Positions 8,056 through 16,845 of a stretch of DNA of 64,000 bases are shown here, piece after piece; the stretch's first letter is position 1; each line of letters starts with the position of its first letter. Origin of the DNA: Methylovirgula sp. (GTDB taxonomy: Bacteria; Pseudomonadota; Alphaproteobacteria; Rhizobiales; Beijerinckiaceae). A program made the position numbers and the translations under genes. Location of the stretch: contig NZ_JBBCGP010000001.1 in NCBI RefSeq assembly GCF_037200945.1, positions 3,670,937 to 3,734,936 on the forward strand, read 5' to 3'. The notes beneath the pieces are model-generated. The model ran no database searches. It had not been told where the DNA came from and saw nothing but the letters and a program-made list of their open reading frames with translations.

Positions 8056-9051
8056 ATGAAAGCTATGGTTCTCCACCAAATCGGTGCACCACTTATCTAT
8101 GAAGAGCTACCGGACCCCGTGCCTGGCCGCGGCGAAATTCGCGTTCGCGTCAGCGCTTGCGGCGTCTGCCGTACCGACCTTCATGTCGTTGACGGCGAAT
8201 TGCCTGATCCGAAAGTTCCGATGGTCCCCGGACATGAGATCGTCGGACGGATCGATGCGATTGGCCCCGATGTCACCCATCTGAGTCTCGGCGAGCGCGT
8301 TGGCATTCCGTGGCTCGGCCATACGTGCGGCCATTGCCCGTTTTGTCTAAGCGGCCACGAAAATCTCTGCGATTATCCGATCTTCACCGGCTATACCCGC
8401 AACGGCGGCTTTGCCACGCATGCGATCGCCGATGCACATTATACATTTCCGCTCGGCGAACATGGGTCGGATCAGGAACTCGCGCCCTTGCTCTGCGCCG
8501 GGCTGATCGGCTGGCGATCCTTCGTCATGGCGGGCGAAGGCAAAACGCTGGGCCTCTACGGTTTCGGCGCAGCGGCGCATATTATCGCACAGGTCGCGAT
8601 AAAACTCGGCCGGAAGGTATTTGCCTTCACCAGCCCCGGCGACCGCGCGACGCAAGACTTCGCGCTGAGCCTGGGCGCTGTTTGGGCCGGCGGCTCAGAT
8701 CAGCCGCCTCCGGAAAAGCTCGATGCGGCGATCATCTATGCGCCGGTCGGCGCGCTCGTGCCTTTGGCACTGGCGGCAGTAAAAAAGGGCGGCACCGTCG
8801 TCTGCGCCGGCATTCACATGAGCGACATTCCCGAATTTCCCTACGATCTCCTCTGGGAAGAACGGAAACTTTTCTCGGTCGCCAATCTGACGCGTCAGGA
8901 TGGCATCGACTTCCTGAAGATCGCTGCGGGCGCCGATATCAAAACCTACACGACGGCCTACCCGCTCAACCGGGCGAACGAAGCCCTGGCCGATTTGAAG
9001 CATGGTCGCTTGCACGGCGCGGCAGTGCTTATTCCGCCGCAGGAGGATTGA
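8056..9051 (+). CDS. Zinc-dependent alcohol dehydrogenase (MDR family)
   Basis: A 331-residue medium-chain dehydrogenase expected to oxidise an alcohol or reduce an aldehyde with NAD(P). The catalytic zinc region ACGVCRTDLHVVDG is at about residues 34-47, followed by the GHEIVGRI motif. The structural zinc Cys set is HTCGHCPFCLSGHENLC, and a GFGAAAH-type Rossmann loop follows. The class is the short AdhA/AdhP-like zinc-binding group. Substrate cannot be told from sequence. Its 3-prime end overlaps the convergent kinase-like gene by 23 bp. Confidence 0.88.
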   Translation: MKAMVLHQIGAPLIYEELPDPVPGRGEIRVRVSACGVCRTDLHVVDGELPDPKVPMVPGHEIVGRIDAIGPDVTHLSLGERVGIPWLGHTCGHCPFCLSGHENLCDYPIFTGYTRNGGFATHAIADAHYTFPLGEHGSDQELAPLLCAGLIGWRSFVMAGEGKTLGLYGFGAAAHIIAQVAIKLGRKVFAFTSPGDRATQDFALSLGAVWAGGSDQPPPEKLDAAIIYAPVGALVPLALAAVKKGGTVVCAGIHMSDIPEFPYDLLWEERKLFSVANLTRQDGIDFLKIAAGADIKTYTTAYPLNRANEALADLKHGRLHGAAVLIPPQED

Positions 9052-10582
9052 GTGCGGCCTGCGCTTGCCCGAGCAGGACGTCAGAACCCTGACTCGCATC
9101 GAGCCGCGTCCATTCAATTGCGCCCAACGCCAATGTCGTTTGCTGCCGGACAACAGCTGCATTGGCGTCGGAAGCATCGTGCTGGCGCGCTTCAACACGC
9201 GCGACAAGGGTCTCGACCGGCGCGTCGAGCCACAGGCCTGTAAAAGGCACGCCGAGTTTTTTGGCGAGCGCCGCTAAAGCGATCCGCTCGTCCTCTTTGG
9301 CATGAACGGCGTCGACGATGACGCTCTGGCCGGCGCGCAAAGCGGTCTCGGCCAGATCGAGCAGGCGGTCATAAACCCGCGTCGTCACCTCCGGCGCATA
9401 GGCATCCGGGGCCAACCTTTCGTATTCGCTGACGCCACGGAGCCGCTTGCGCTCGATGTCGCTACGCAGATGCACCGCGCCCGGCGCCCGGCCGATGGCG
9501 CCGGCAAGCGCAGTGGCGAGCGTGCTCTTGCCGGTCCCCGACAGACCGCCGACTGCCACGAGCCGGACCGGTTCGGAACACAGGAACGCCACCGAAGCAG
9601 CGAAAAAGCTCTTCGCCTCGGCGCTGTGATCTGCATCGGCAATGTCTGAGAGTGCGGCGACAACCCGAGCGCGGATCGCCGCCCGCAATGCCAGAAACAT
9701 CGGCAGCGCGGCCAGTCCCTCAAGCTCCTCCTCAAGTTCAGGCGCGCGCCACAAATAGCGGTTGAACAAGAGATTGGCATGGGCGTGGAGGCCGCGCTGC
9801 CAGAAGTCCATCAGTACGAAGGCAAGGTCATAAAGAATATCGATCGTCGCCAGCAGGTCGTCGAATTCGATGGCGTCGAACAGGATCGGCTTGCCGTTTT
9901 CGAGAACGATATTGCGCAGGTGAACGTCACCATGGCAGCGCCGCACCTTCCCTTGCGCCTCCCGCTGTTTGAGCAACGCGGCGGTGGCGGAATAGGCCGC
10001 AAGAAAGCTCGATCTGAGAGCCGCAACGTCATTCGGCGCAAAAATTGGTGCGCCGGCGAGACCGTCGAGCGTGTCGATCATCCAGTTATGAAATCGCTGC
10101 GTCGTCTCGAGATCGCTGCGGTCCGCACGCGCGTGAGCGGCGGAAACGCTTTCGGCAAGGTCGGCAGCGACGCCTAGATCGAGTGCCCCACGCGCAGCAA
10201 GTTTGTCGAGCGTGCTCTCGTCATCGAAGCGACGCGTGTGCACCGCCCATTCGACGATGTCTCCTTCCTCGCCGCCGAGGTGCAGCCCCTTGTCTGTACG
10301 ACGGATCGGCAGGGTTCCGAGATAAATGTCCGGCGCATTCTCGCGATTGACACGAATTTCGTTTTCGCAAGCTGCGCGACGCTTCTCCAGCGTCGAGAAA
10401 TCCATGAAAGGAAAGAAGACGGCGCGCTTGAGCTTATAGGCTTCAGTGCCCGCGAGAAACACCACAGCGCCATGCGTGTCGATGCGCTTTATCGAATTTT
10501 GTTGTGACTGATCAAAGCCGTAGGTCGCGGGGCTCGCGAGAAACGCGAATATGTCGTCCTGATTGGCAATTTGCGCGCCCAT
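9029..10582 (-). CDS. Two-domain protein: phosphotransferase-like N-terminus and P-loop kinase C-terminus
   Basis: The 517-residue protein joins two folds. The first 320 residues resemble aminoglycoside/choline phosphotransferases, with the catalytic-loop motif CHGDVHLRNI and a downstream DAIEFDD metal site. The last 170 residues are an AAA/zeta-toxin-like P-loop kinase with Walker A GGLSGTGKS. This architecture (COG2187 plus COG0645) is common in proteobacteria but has no firmly known substrate. It is convergent with the alcohol dehydrogenase and lies downstream of the sgaA terminators. Confidence 0.85.
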   Translation of the reverse strand: MGAQIANQDDIFAFLASPATYGFDQSQQNSIKRIDTHGAVVFLAGTEAYKLKRAVFFPFMDFSTLEKRRAACENEIRVNRENAPDIYLGTLPIRRTDKGLHLGGEEGDIVEWAVHTRRFDDESTLDKLAARGALDLGVAADLAESVSAAHARADRSDLETTQRFHNWMIDTLDGLAGAPIFAPNDVAALRSSFLAAYSATAALLKQREAQGKVRRCHGDVHLRNIVLENGKPILFDAIEFDDLLATIDILYDLAFVLMDFWQRGLHAHANLLFNRYLWRAPELEEELEGLAALPMFLALRAAIRARVVAALSDIADADHSAEAKSFFAASVAFLCSEPVRLVAVGGLSGTGKSTLATALAGAIGRAPGAVHLRSDIERKRLRGVSEYERLAPDAYAPEVTTRVYDRLLDLAETALRAGQSVIVDAVHAKEDERIALAALAKKLGVPFTGLWLDAPVETLVARVEARQHDASDANAAVVRQQTTLALGAIEWTRLDASQGSDVLLGQAQAALNPPAAE

Positions 10583-10600
10583 GGCTGCTCTTCACGTAAA

Positions 10601-10638
10601 GCATGAAGTGCCGGACGGGAGTGGCCGGCACTTCATGC
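10601..10638. repeat. Perfect 14-bp inverted repeat between sgaA and the kinase gene
   Basis: GCATGAAGTGCCGG (10601-10614) and its exact reverse complement (10625-10638) flank a 10-base spacer. No T-run follows on either strand, so it is not a standard terminator. It lies 18 bp upstream of the kinase-like start at 10582, so it could be an operator or a leader hairpin for that gene. Confidence 0.6.
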
Positions 10639-10653
10639 CAACCTCAATATTCC

Positions 10654-10685
10654 AAAAAATTCGGGCGGCACATATGCGCCGCCCG
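10654..10685 (-). terminator. Second rho-independent terminator after sgaA
   Basis: On the minus strand CGGGCGGC and GCCGCCCG pair perfectly; the stem extends by two further pairs (one G-U) to an ATAT loop. A run of six T follows two bases later. It backs up the first terminator immediately upstream. Confidence 0.8.
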
Positions 10686-10693
10686 GAATGTTC

Positions 10694-10724
10694 AAAAAAG
10701 TCCGGACGGATTTTCATCCGCCCG
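10694..10724 (-). terminator. First rho-independent terminator after sgaA
   Basis: The minus strand forms a 9-bp stem (CGGGCGGAT with ATCCGTCCG, one G-U pair) around a GAAA tetraloop, then GAC and six T. It starts 13 bp after the sgaA stop codon. Confidence 0.82.
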
Positions 10725-10736
10725 ACGACGAGAAAA

Positions 10737-11948
10737 TTATTCCGCCGCTGCGAGCTTGTGCGAATGATCGCGCGTCTGCTCGGCGATGTAGTTGAGCGCC
10801 GCCTGGACGCCGCCCTTCTTGTGCGGAATACCAGCGAGCTCAAGCGTCATCTCGACACCGCTGAGAGCGCCGAGGATCGTCAGGTCGTTGGTATCGGCAA
10901 GATGACCGATGCGGAACACCTTGCCCGCAACGCGGCCAAGGCCGGTGCCAAGCGAAATGTCGAAGTGATCGAGCGCAAGGGCACGGAACGCATCAGCATC
11001 ATGGCCCGGCGGCAACAGGACCGAGGTCACGACAGGCGAATAGTACTTCGGGTCCTTGCAGAGGACTTCGAGACCCCACGCAACCACGGCGCGGCGGGTC
11101 GCTTCTGCATGGCGCTTGTGGCGGGCGAAGACGCGATCGTAGCCCTCCTCTTCAAGCATATCGAGCGCAACGTCGAGGCCATAAAGCAGGTTCGTCGCCG
11201 GCGTATAGGGGAAAAAGCCGCTGGCATTGGCGCCGAGCATGTCGGCCCAGGACCAATAGGACTTCGCGAACTTCGAGGTCTTCGAAGCTTCGAGCGCCTT
11301 CTGGCTCACAGCATTGAAGCCGAGACCGGCTGGGAGCATCAGGCCCTTCTGCGAGCCGGCGATGGTGACGTCGATGCCCCATTCGTCGTGACGCAGGTCG
11401 ATCGATGCGAGCGACGAGACGGCATCAACGAAGTACAGCGCCGGGTGCTTCAACTCGTTGAGAACCTCGCGGATTTCCTGCAAGGGCGAGGTCGTGCCGC
11501 TGGCCGTTTCGTTATGGACGATACAGACCGCCTTGATCTCGTGGTTCTTGTCGGCCTTGAGGCGTTCCTTGAGCTGAGCCGGGTCGGCACCGATGCGCCA
11601 ATCGGATTCGATGAACTCCGGCTTGAGGCCGAGGCTCTTGGCCATCGTGTTCCACAGCGACGCGAACTGGCCAGTTTCGAACATGAGCACCTTGTCACCG
11701 GGCGACAGGGTGTTGACGAGCGCGGCTTCCCAGCCGCCGGTGCCCGACGACGGGAAAATGATGACCGGATTCTTGGTCTTGAAGGGAGCCTTGACCTTTT
11801 CGAGCACCCGCTTCGACAACTTCTGGAACACCGGACCGCGATGATCGACGACCGGCTGATCGATCGCGCGCAGCACGCGATCCGGGATCGGCGTCGGGCC
11901 TGGAATTTGCAGGAAATGGCGGCCGGGGCTCCGCGGCTTGTTGCTCAT
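10737..11948 (-). CDS. sgaA: Serine-glyoxylate aminotransferase
   Basis: SgaA transfers the amino group of serine to glyoxylate, giving hydroxypyruvate and glycine. It is a key step of the serine cycle for C1 assimilation and also serves photorespiratory-type metabolism. The 403-residue class-V aminotransferase has the PLP lysine K201 in GSQKGLMLPAGL and the substrate-binding LQIPGPTPIPDRV start. A GGAG box precedes the ATG by 9 nt. It is not in a visible serine-cycle operon; serB lies 0.9 kb away on the other strand. Alanine-glyoxylate aminotransferase is the main alternative. Confidence 0.9.
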   Translation of the reverse strand: MSNKPRSPGRHFLQIPGPTPIPDRVLRAIDQPVVDHRGPVFQKLSKRVLEKVKAPFKTKNPVIIFPSSGTGGWEAALVNTLSPGDKVLMFETGQFASLWNTMAKSLGLKPEFIESDWRIGADPAQLKERLKADKNHEIKAVCIVHNETASGTTSPLQEIREVLNELKHPALYFVDAVSSLASIDLRHDEWGIDVTIAGSQKGLMLPAGLGFNAVSQKALEASKTSKFAKSYWSWADMLGANASGFFPYTPATNLLYGLDVALDMLEEEGYDRVFARHKRHAEATRRAVVAWGLEVLCKDPKYYSPVVTSVLLPPGHDADAFRALALDHFDISLGTGLGRVAGKVFRIGHLADTNDLTILGALSGVEMTLELAGIPHKKGGVQAALNYIAEQTRDHSHKLAAAE

Positions 11949-12405
11949 TGTCTAGTTCTCCAAATCTCAAATGCCGCCTTTGCCCAAACAAAGGACAAAT
12001 GCTTCGTGGTTTATTTTTAGGCAGGCCCACGTGCGCAGACCCCTCGCGCCTATCTTCCCGGCCGGCATGACCGGCGAGAAAAATTTGATCATCGAGTAAG
12101 GACTCGAGAAGGCGCCAACGGATGCAGAAATTCCCGCGCATCCCACCGGCACCGTCGCGGTTGGCGCATGAATAAGATCAAAAAGAACGCGGCTCAACAC
12201 AAATCTGGTATTTTGGCAAACACGTCCGGTGTGCGCTGCAATAGAACATTTCGCCCCGCAGCACCCTCGGGAAACGCATTTTGGCGCTCGATTTTTATCT
12301 GCAGCCGTGGCGTGTCATGAGGCGGATTTCCTCACCCGTGCTCATTTGACGCGCAGCCCCGGGCGTTTACTCAGCCTCGGAAAACGCGGTTGGGCGCAAG
12401 CGAGT
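11949..12405. other. Intergenic region upstream of sgaA
   Basis: This 457-bp gap holds no convincing gene; short open frames on both strands lack binding sites and protein-like composition. It should contain the sgaA promoter. I see small hairpins, GCCGGTCAT/ATGCCGGC near 12055-12075 and TCGAGT-AAGG-ACTCGA near 12092-12107, without T-runs. Confidence 0.5.
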
Positions 12406-12750
12406 CTATTTCGGCGCAATCGCCGCGCGGGCTTCAACGAGCGCCGCTTCGCAACCTTGCCTGTCGCCCCGTGCTTCGGCTTTCCGCGCGCGTTTTAGCG
12501 CCGCCAACGCCCGTTCGACACCATGTTGGCCTTTCAGACCGCGCTCCGCGGCAGCGATAGAAGCCGGGGTCGGCTCATGATGTAAAAGTGCCGCCCGGGA
12601 TTCACGCGCGCCCGGATCGGTCCCCGCAACGGCGTCGAGGCGGGCATCGACCCGCGCCTGAACCTTGTCGATCTGCGCGCCGCACGAGGACGCACGCGCT
12701 GCGGATGCAGAGAGCATCAGGAAAATGAAGATGCAAATTCGCCGTTTCAT
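12406..12750 (-). CDS. Small exported protein, function unknown
   Basis: The 114-residue protein starts with a clear signal peptide (MKRRICIFIFLMLSASAARA, cleavage expected after residue 20). The mature part is Ala-, Arg- and Glu-rich helix with two cysteines, C23 and one near the C-terminus, that could form a disulfide. I recognise no family. It is divergent from serB across 74 bp, which must hold both promoters. Confidence 0.65.
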   Translation of the reverse strand: MKRRICIFIFLMLSASAARASSCGAQIDKVQARVDARLDAVAGTDPGARESRAALLHHEPTPASIAAAERGLKGQHGVERALAALKRARKAEARGDRQGCEAALVEARAAIAPK

Positions 12751-12824
12751 CGCGGAACCCTTAAGGTCTTAGCGTAGCAAAGTTTCGCCGGAAAAGCTGG
12801 CGCCGCCAGAATTTATAGAACCCC

Positions 12825-13712
12825 ATGCTGAGTGTCGCTACTCTCGTCTCCCCTCCCGGCCTGGCGGCCTTGGATGACCGGACTTTGCAGAATGTTGCCC
12901 GGTCAATTCCCGGTGTCGAGCAAACCGCGTGGCTCGACGCGCGCATCGCTGCCGACATCTTCTTCGACGCACCCGCCTCCGCGGGACTCCTAGGCGCGCT
13001 GCGGGCCGGACTTGCAGAGACACGCATCGACATCTTCGTGCAGCCCGTCGCCCACCGGCGCAAAAAACTCCTCCTCGCCGATATGGACTCGACGATGATC
13101 GAACAGGAATGCCTCGACGAGCTGGCCGATTTTGCCGGGCTGCGGGACCACGTCGCGCCGATCACCACCCGTGCCATGCGCGGGGAGATCGCTTTCGAGC
13201 CGGCACTGCGCGAGCGGGTCGCGCTGCTGACGGGCCTCGACATTGGCGTGATCGATGAAATCGTCGCCAGCCGTATTACACTGACCCCCGGCGCCAAAAT
13301 GCTCGTCGCCACGATGCGTGCGCACGGCGCCTTTAGCGTTCTCGTCTCTGGCGGGTTTACCGCCTTTACCGAAAAAATCGCCGCGATGATCGGCTTTGAC
13401 GACCATATGGCCAATGTCCTCGGCGTCGCCGGGGGCAAATTGACTGGGCATGTCGAAGAGCCAGTCCTTGGCCGCGCGGCAAAACGCGAAATTCTCGAAG
13501 AGCTGTGCCGAAGGCGCGATATTTCAGCCGAAGATGTCATCGCGGTGGGCGATGGCGCCAACGATCTCGACATGCTCGAAAGCGCCGGTTTGGGCGTCGC
13601 TTTCCACGCCAAGCCATTGGTCGCAGCGGCAGCGCAAGCCCGCGTCGTCTACGGTGACCTCACTGCCCTGCTCTACGCGCAAGGCTATTCGCGCGTGAGT
13701 TTCGTGGCCTGA
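12825..13712 (+). CDS. serB: Phosphoserine phosphatase
   Basis: SerB dephosphorylates O-phosphoserine in the last step of serine synthesis. The 295-residue protein has an ACT-like N-terminal domain and the HAD catalytic motif DMDST at residues 86-90 (nucleophile D86, acid D88). It also has the LVSGGFTAF motif and GDGANDLDML near residue 243. Serine is also the amino donor for SgaA nearby. An insertion sequence begins 4 bp after the stop codon. Confidence 0.95.
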   Translation: MLSVATLVSPPGLAALDDRTLQNVARSIPGVEQTAWLDARIAADIFFDAPASAGLLGALRAGLAETRIDIFVQPVAHRRKKLLLADMDSTMIEQECLDELADFAGLRDHVAPITTRAMRGEIAFEPALRERVALLTGLDIGVIDEIVASRITLTPGAKMLVATMRAHGAFSVLVSGGFTAFTEKIAAMIGFDDHMANVLGVAGGKLTGHVEEPVLGRAAKREILEELCRRRDISAEDVIAVGDGANDLDMLESAGLGVAFHAKPLVAAAAQARVVYGDLTALLYAQGYSRVSFVA

Positions 13713-13716
13713 GCTA

Positions 13717-14998
13717 GCAGGCTGCTGAAAAACCCTCTTCCTTTGCGGGGCTGATCGTGATTCCATTTCGTTGGGAGACAGCAGCATGCGCGGCAGTGAC
13801 GAAGGTTCGGGACAGCTTTTCAGTTATGTTGATCTGGAGGCGCGGGTGCGCCGTGATCATCCGTTGCGAGTGATCCGCGCGATCGCCAACGAGGCGCTCG
13901 GAGCCCTGGCGGCGGATTTCGCGGCGCTCTATTCGAAGGTCGGCCGTCCGTCGATCCCGCCGGAACGGCTGCTGCGGGCGATGCTGTTGCAGGCTTTCTA
14001 TTCAGTTCGCTCGGAACGCCAGTTGATGGAGCGATTGGATACCGACTTGCTGTTTCGTTGGTTTGTCGGGCTCGCCATTGACGATCCGGTGTGGGATGCG
14101 ACGGTGTTTTCCAAGAACCGCGATCGTCTGCTCGATGGGGCGATCGCCGCGAAGTTCCTCGCCGCCGTGCTGGCCCAGCCGCGCGTCAAAAGGCTGATCT
14201 CGTCGGATCATTTCTCCGTCGATGGCACGCTGATCGAGGCTTGGGCCTCGATGAAAAGCTTCAAGCCGAAGGACGATTCAGGGGATCAGCCGCCGTCAGG
14301 TCCTGGCCGCAACGCCGAGGCGGATTTCAAGGGTGAGAAGCGCTCGAACGAGACACATGCCTCGACCACTGACCCCGAGGCCCGACTTTATCGCAAGGGG
14401 CCGGGCATGGAAGCAAAACTCGCTTTCCTCGGCCACGCCTTGATGGAGAACCGTTGCGGCCTCATCGTCGATGCCTGTCTCACGCCCGCCAACGGCCATG
14501 GCGAACGCATCGCGGCGCTGGCCATGATCGAGCCGCGCGCCGATCGGCCAAAAGCCATCACGCTCGGCGCCGACAAGGGTTATGACGCGGCCGATTTCGT
14601 CAATGAACTGCGAACCATGAATGTGCGTCCGCACATCGCGCAAAATATCAGCGGCCGGCGTTCAACCATCGACCGGCGAACAACGCGCCATCAGGCCTAT
14701 TCGGCGAGCCAGCGCATTCGTAAACGGATCGAGGAGGCCTTTGGTTGGATGAAGACCATCGCCGGGCAGCGCAAGACAAAGTTTCGCGGCGTCGATCGCG
14801 TGGGCTGGGCCTTCGCCTTCGCCGCCGCAGCCTACAACCTCGTCAGACTACCGAAATTGATTGAGGAGATGACACCATGATGCCACCTAAGGCCCCGCTC
14901 GTCACGGCAGCGTCCTACGCGCCATCGCCCAGGCCATTTTCCGAAATGCGTCAGCAAGCCTGGCCGCGCCTGAAGCACGACAATTTTCAGCAGCCTGC
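13717..14998 (+). mobile_element. IS5-family insertion sequence, complete
   Basis: The element is 1282 bp. Terminal inverted repeats GCAGGCTGCTGAAAA are perfect over 15 bp (13717-13731 and 14984-14998), and a TA dinucleotide flanks each end, consistent with the short target duplication of the IS427 subgroup of IS5. A single intact transposase gene fills it. It sits 4 bp after serB and 48 bp before cobF, so it has probably separated cobF from any upstream read-through. Confidence 0.9.
13786..14880 (+). CDS. IS5-family DDE transposase
   Basis: The 364-residue transposase catalyses cut-and-paste or replicative movement of the surrounding element. The DDE triad is visible as D146 (FSVDGTLIEAW), D263 (GADKGYDA) and E317 (RIEEAFGWMK), with the usual N-terminal helical DNA-binding region. 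The ATG at 13786 has a GGGAGA box 7 nt upstream; an in-frame TTG at 13771 is a less likely start. The frame is intact, so the element could be active. Confidence 0.93.
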   Translation: MRGSDEGSGQLFSYVDLEARVRRDHPLRVIRAIANEALGALAADFAALYSKVGRPSIPPERLLRAMLLQAFYSVRSERQLMERLDTDLLFRWFVGLAIDDPVWDATVFSKNRDRLLDGAIAAKFLAAVLAQPRVKRLISSDHFSVDGTLIEAWASMKSFKPKDDSGDQPPSGPGRNAEADFKGEKRSNETHASTTDPEARLYRKGPGMEAKLAFLGHALMENRCGLIVDACLTPANGHGERIAALAMIEPRADRPKAITLGADKGYDAADFVNELRTMNVRPHIAQNISGRRSTIDRRTTRHQAYSASQRIRKRIEEAFGWMKTIAGQRKTKFRGVDRVGWAFAFAAAAYNLVRLPKLIEEMTP

Positions 14999-15046
14999 TA
15001 AGTCTCTCGATTTCAACATCGTCGCGGGATCGGCTAGACTGACCAG

Positions 15047-15805
15047 ATGCGGAAAATCCTCATTATCGGTATGGGCGCCGGCAACCCCGACTACATGACC
15101 GTTCAGGCCATCGATGCGCTGAACAAGGTAGACGTCTTCTTCATCCCCGACAAGGGAACCGAGAAAGCCGCGTTGCGAAAATTGCGCACCGACATCTGCG
15201 CGCGCTTTATCAAAACGAAAGCGCATCGTTTCGTCGAAATGCCGGTGCCGAAGCGCGCCGAGGACTTTTTCGATTACAAATCCAATGTCGCCGACTGGCA
15301 TGCCGAGATTGAAACCAATTACGCGAGATTGCTTCGCGAAGCACTTGGCGAGAACGAATGCGCCGGCTTTCTCGTCTGGGGCGATCCGGCGATCTACGAC
15401 AGCACGTTGCGGATCATCGAGAAAATCCGGACGCGCGATGAAATCGAATTCGATTATCAAGTCATCCCCGGCATCAGCGCTGTCCAGGCCCTCGCCGCAC
15501 GCCATCGCGTCCCGCTGAACCGTATCGGCGAGTCGATCCACATCACCACAGGACGCAAGCTTGCGGGCGGATATCCGGCGGACGCCGACAGCGTGGTGGT
15601 GATGCTCGACGGCGAGCAGGCATTCCAAAAGCTTGCTGGTGAATTTGAAATTTATTGGGGCGCTTACGTCGGCACCGATGAAGAAGTTCTTGTTTCAGGC
15701 CAGCTTCCCGATGTTGCGAACGAGATCGCTGCAATCCGCGCGGAGCGGCGAAAGCGCAACGGCTGGATCATGGATAGCTATCTGATCCGACGGCCGGAGA
15801 AGTGA
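15047..15805 (+). CDS. cobF: Precorrin-6A synthase (deacetylating)
   Basis: CobF methylates C1 of precorrin-5 and removes the acetyl group to give precorrin-6A, a step specific to the aerobic cobalamin route. The 252-residue tetrapyrrole methylase begins MRKILIIGMGAGNPDYMT, the SAM-binding glycine-rich loop, and has the GFLVWGDPAIYD motif in the middle. The binding site upstream of the ATG is weak. It overlaps cobC by GTGA. Confidence 0.95.
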   Translation: MRKILIIGMGAGNPDYMTVQAIDALNKVDVFFIPDKGTEKAALRKLRTDICARFIKTKAHRFVEMPVPKRAEDFFDYKSNVADWHAEIETNYARLLREALGENECAGFLVWGDPAIYDSTLRIIEKIRTRDEIEFDYQVIPGISAVQALAARHRVPLNRIGESIHITTGRKLAGGYPADADSVVVMLDGEQAFQKLAGEFEIYWGAYVGTDEEVLVSGQLPDVANEIAAIRAERRKRNGWIMDSYLIRRPEK

Positions 15806-16845
15806 TCGTGAGGCCATCAGCACGAGCGGCAGAGATCGAAGGCGAAGATGGCGCCGTCTATCACGGCGGCGATCTCGGCGCAGCGCGTTCGTTGTTCCCA
15901 GATGCACCAACGCCGTGGCTCGATCTTTCCACGGGAATTAATGCCACTCCCTATCCAACTGAAGCTTTTTCGCAAGACGCGTTGACGCGTCTGCCAGATG
16001 CCCATGCGTTGATGCGACTGCTGACAGCCGCTGCGAGCGCTTACGGCGCGAGGGATATGCAGCAGATTGTGGCCGCGCCGGGAACGCAGGCTTTGATCCA
16101 ATGGCTGCCGAAGCTCTTCCCCGCCCGGCGCGTGGCGATTTTGGGATTTGGCTATCAGGAATATCCGACGCTCTGGCGCGCGGCTGGCGCGGAGGCCTTT
16201 GTCACCGACGATGTAGCTGATCTGACTAGCCCAGGCGTCGATGTCGCCATCGTCGTCAACCCCAACAATCCCGATGGGCGACTTATCGATCCTCAAAACC
16301 TCGCGGAGATCGCAACGCGTCTTGCACGGCGCGGTGGTCTGTTAATCGTCGACGAAGCCTTCATGGATCTAATACCGCCGGGGACGAGCCTCATTCCACT
16401 TCTGCCAGAGCGTGGCGCCTTGGTGCTCCGCTCGTTCGGCAAAGCCTATGGCCTCGCCGGAATTCGGCTTGGCTTCGCAATCACTGGATTCGATCTTGCC
16501 GAAAAGCTTCGTACAGCGCTCGGTCCCTGGGCGGTATCGGGACCGGCCATTGAGATTGGCGCAACCGCGCTCGCGGATAAAGACTGGCTCGTAAATGCTG
16601 CGGCGCGGCTCGCCCAGCTGGCTGCACGCCTCGATGCGCTTTTGACGGCAGCCGGCTTTTCGATCCTCGGTGGCACGCCCTTGTTTCGTCTCGCGCGGCA
16701 CCAACACGCTGCGCAATGGTTTCAAAAATTCGGCCGTCACGGCATTCTGACGCGGCCGTTTCCTGAACGCCCCGATTGGTTGCGCTTCGGCCTTCCCGGC
16801 GCCGAAGCGGATTGGGCGCGTCTGGCGGAAGCGCTCAAGTCGTGA
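15802..16845 (+). CDS. cobC: Threonine-phosphate decarboxylase (cobalamin side-chain)
   Basis: CobC is a PLP enzyme that decarboxylates threonine phosphate to aminopropanol phosphate, the linker added by CobD. The 347-residue protein shows aspartate-aminotransferase-fold motifs: NPNNPDGR near 153-160, DEAFMDL, and the PLP lysine K214 in SFGKAYGLAGIRLGF. The GTG start at 15802 overlaps the cobF stop; GTG 15808 is possible. Called cobD in the Salmonella naming. Confidence 0.92.
   Translation: MIVRPSARAAEIEGEDGAVYHGGDLGAARSLFPDAPTPWLDLSTGINATPYPTEAFSQDALTRLPDAHALMRLLTAAASAYGARDMQQIVAAPGTQALIQWLPKLFPARRVAILGFGYQEYPTLWRAAGAEAFVTDDVADLTSPGVDVAIVVNPNNPDGRLIDPQNLAEIATRLARRGGLLIVDEAFMDLIPPGTSLIPLLPERGALVLRSFGKAYGLAGIRLGFAITGFDLAEKLRTALGPWAVSGPAIEIGATALADKDWLVNAAARLAQLAARLDALLTAAGFSILGGTPLFRLARHQHAAQWFQKFGRHGILTRPFPERPDWLRFGLPGAEADWARLAEALKS

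Noticed and set aside
11695..12200. Open frames across the sgaA start region
   Set aside because: They are out-of-frame shadows of sgaA running into its leader, with no binding site or family match.
14877..15098. Small open frame at the right end of the insertion sequence
   Set aside because: It starts inside the transposase stop and crosses the terminal repeat out of the element; no family or binding site.
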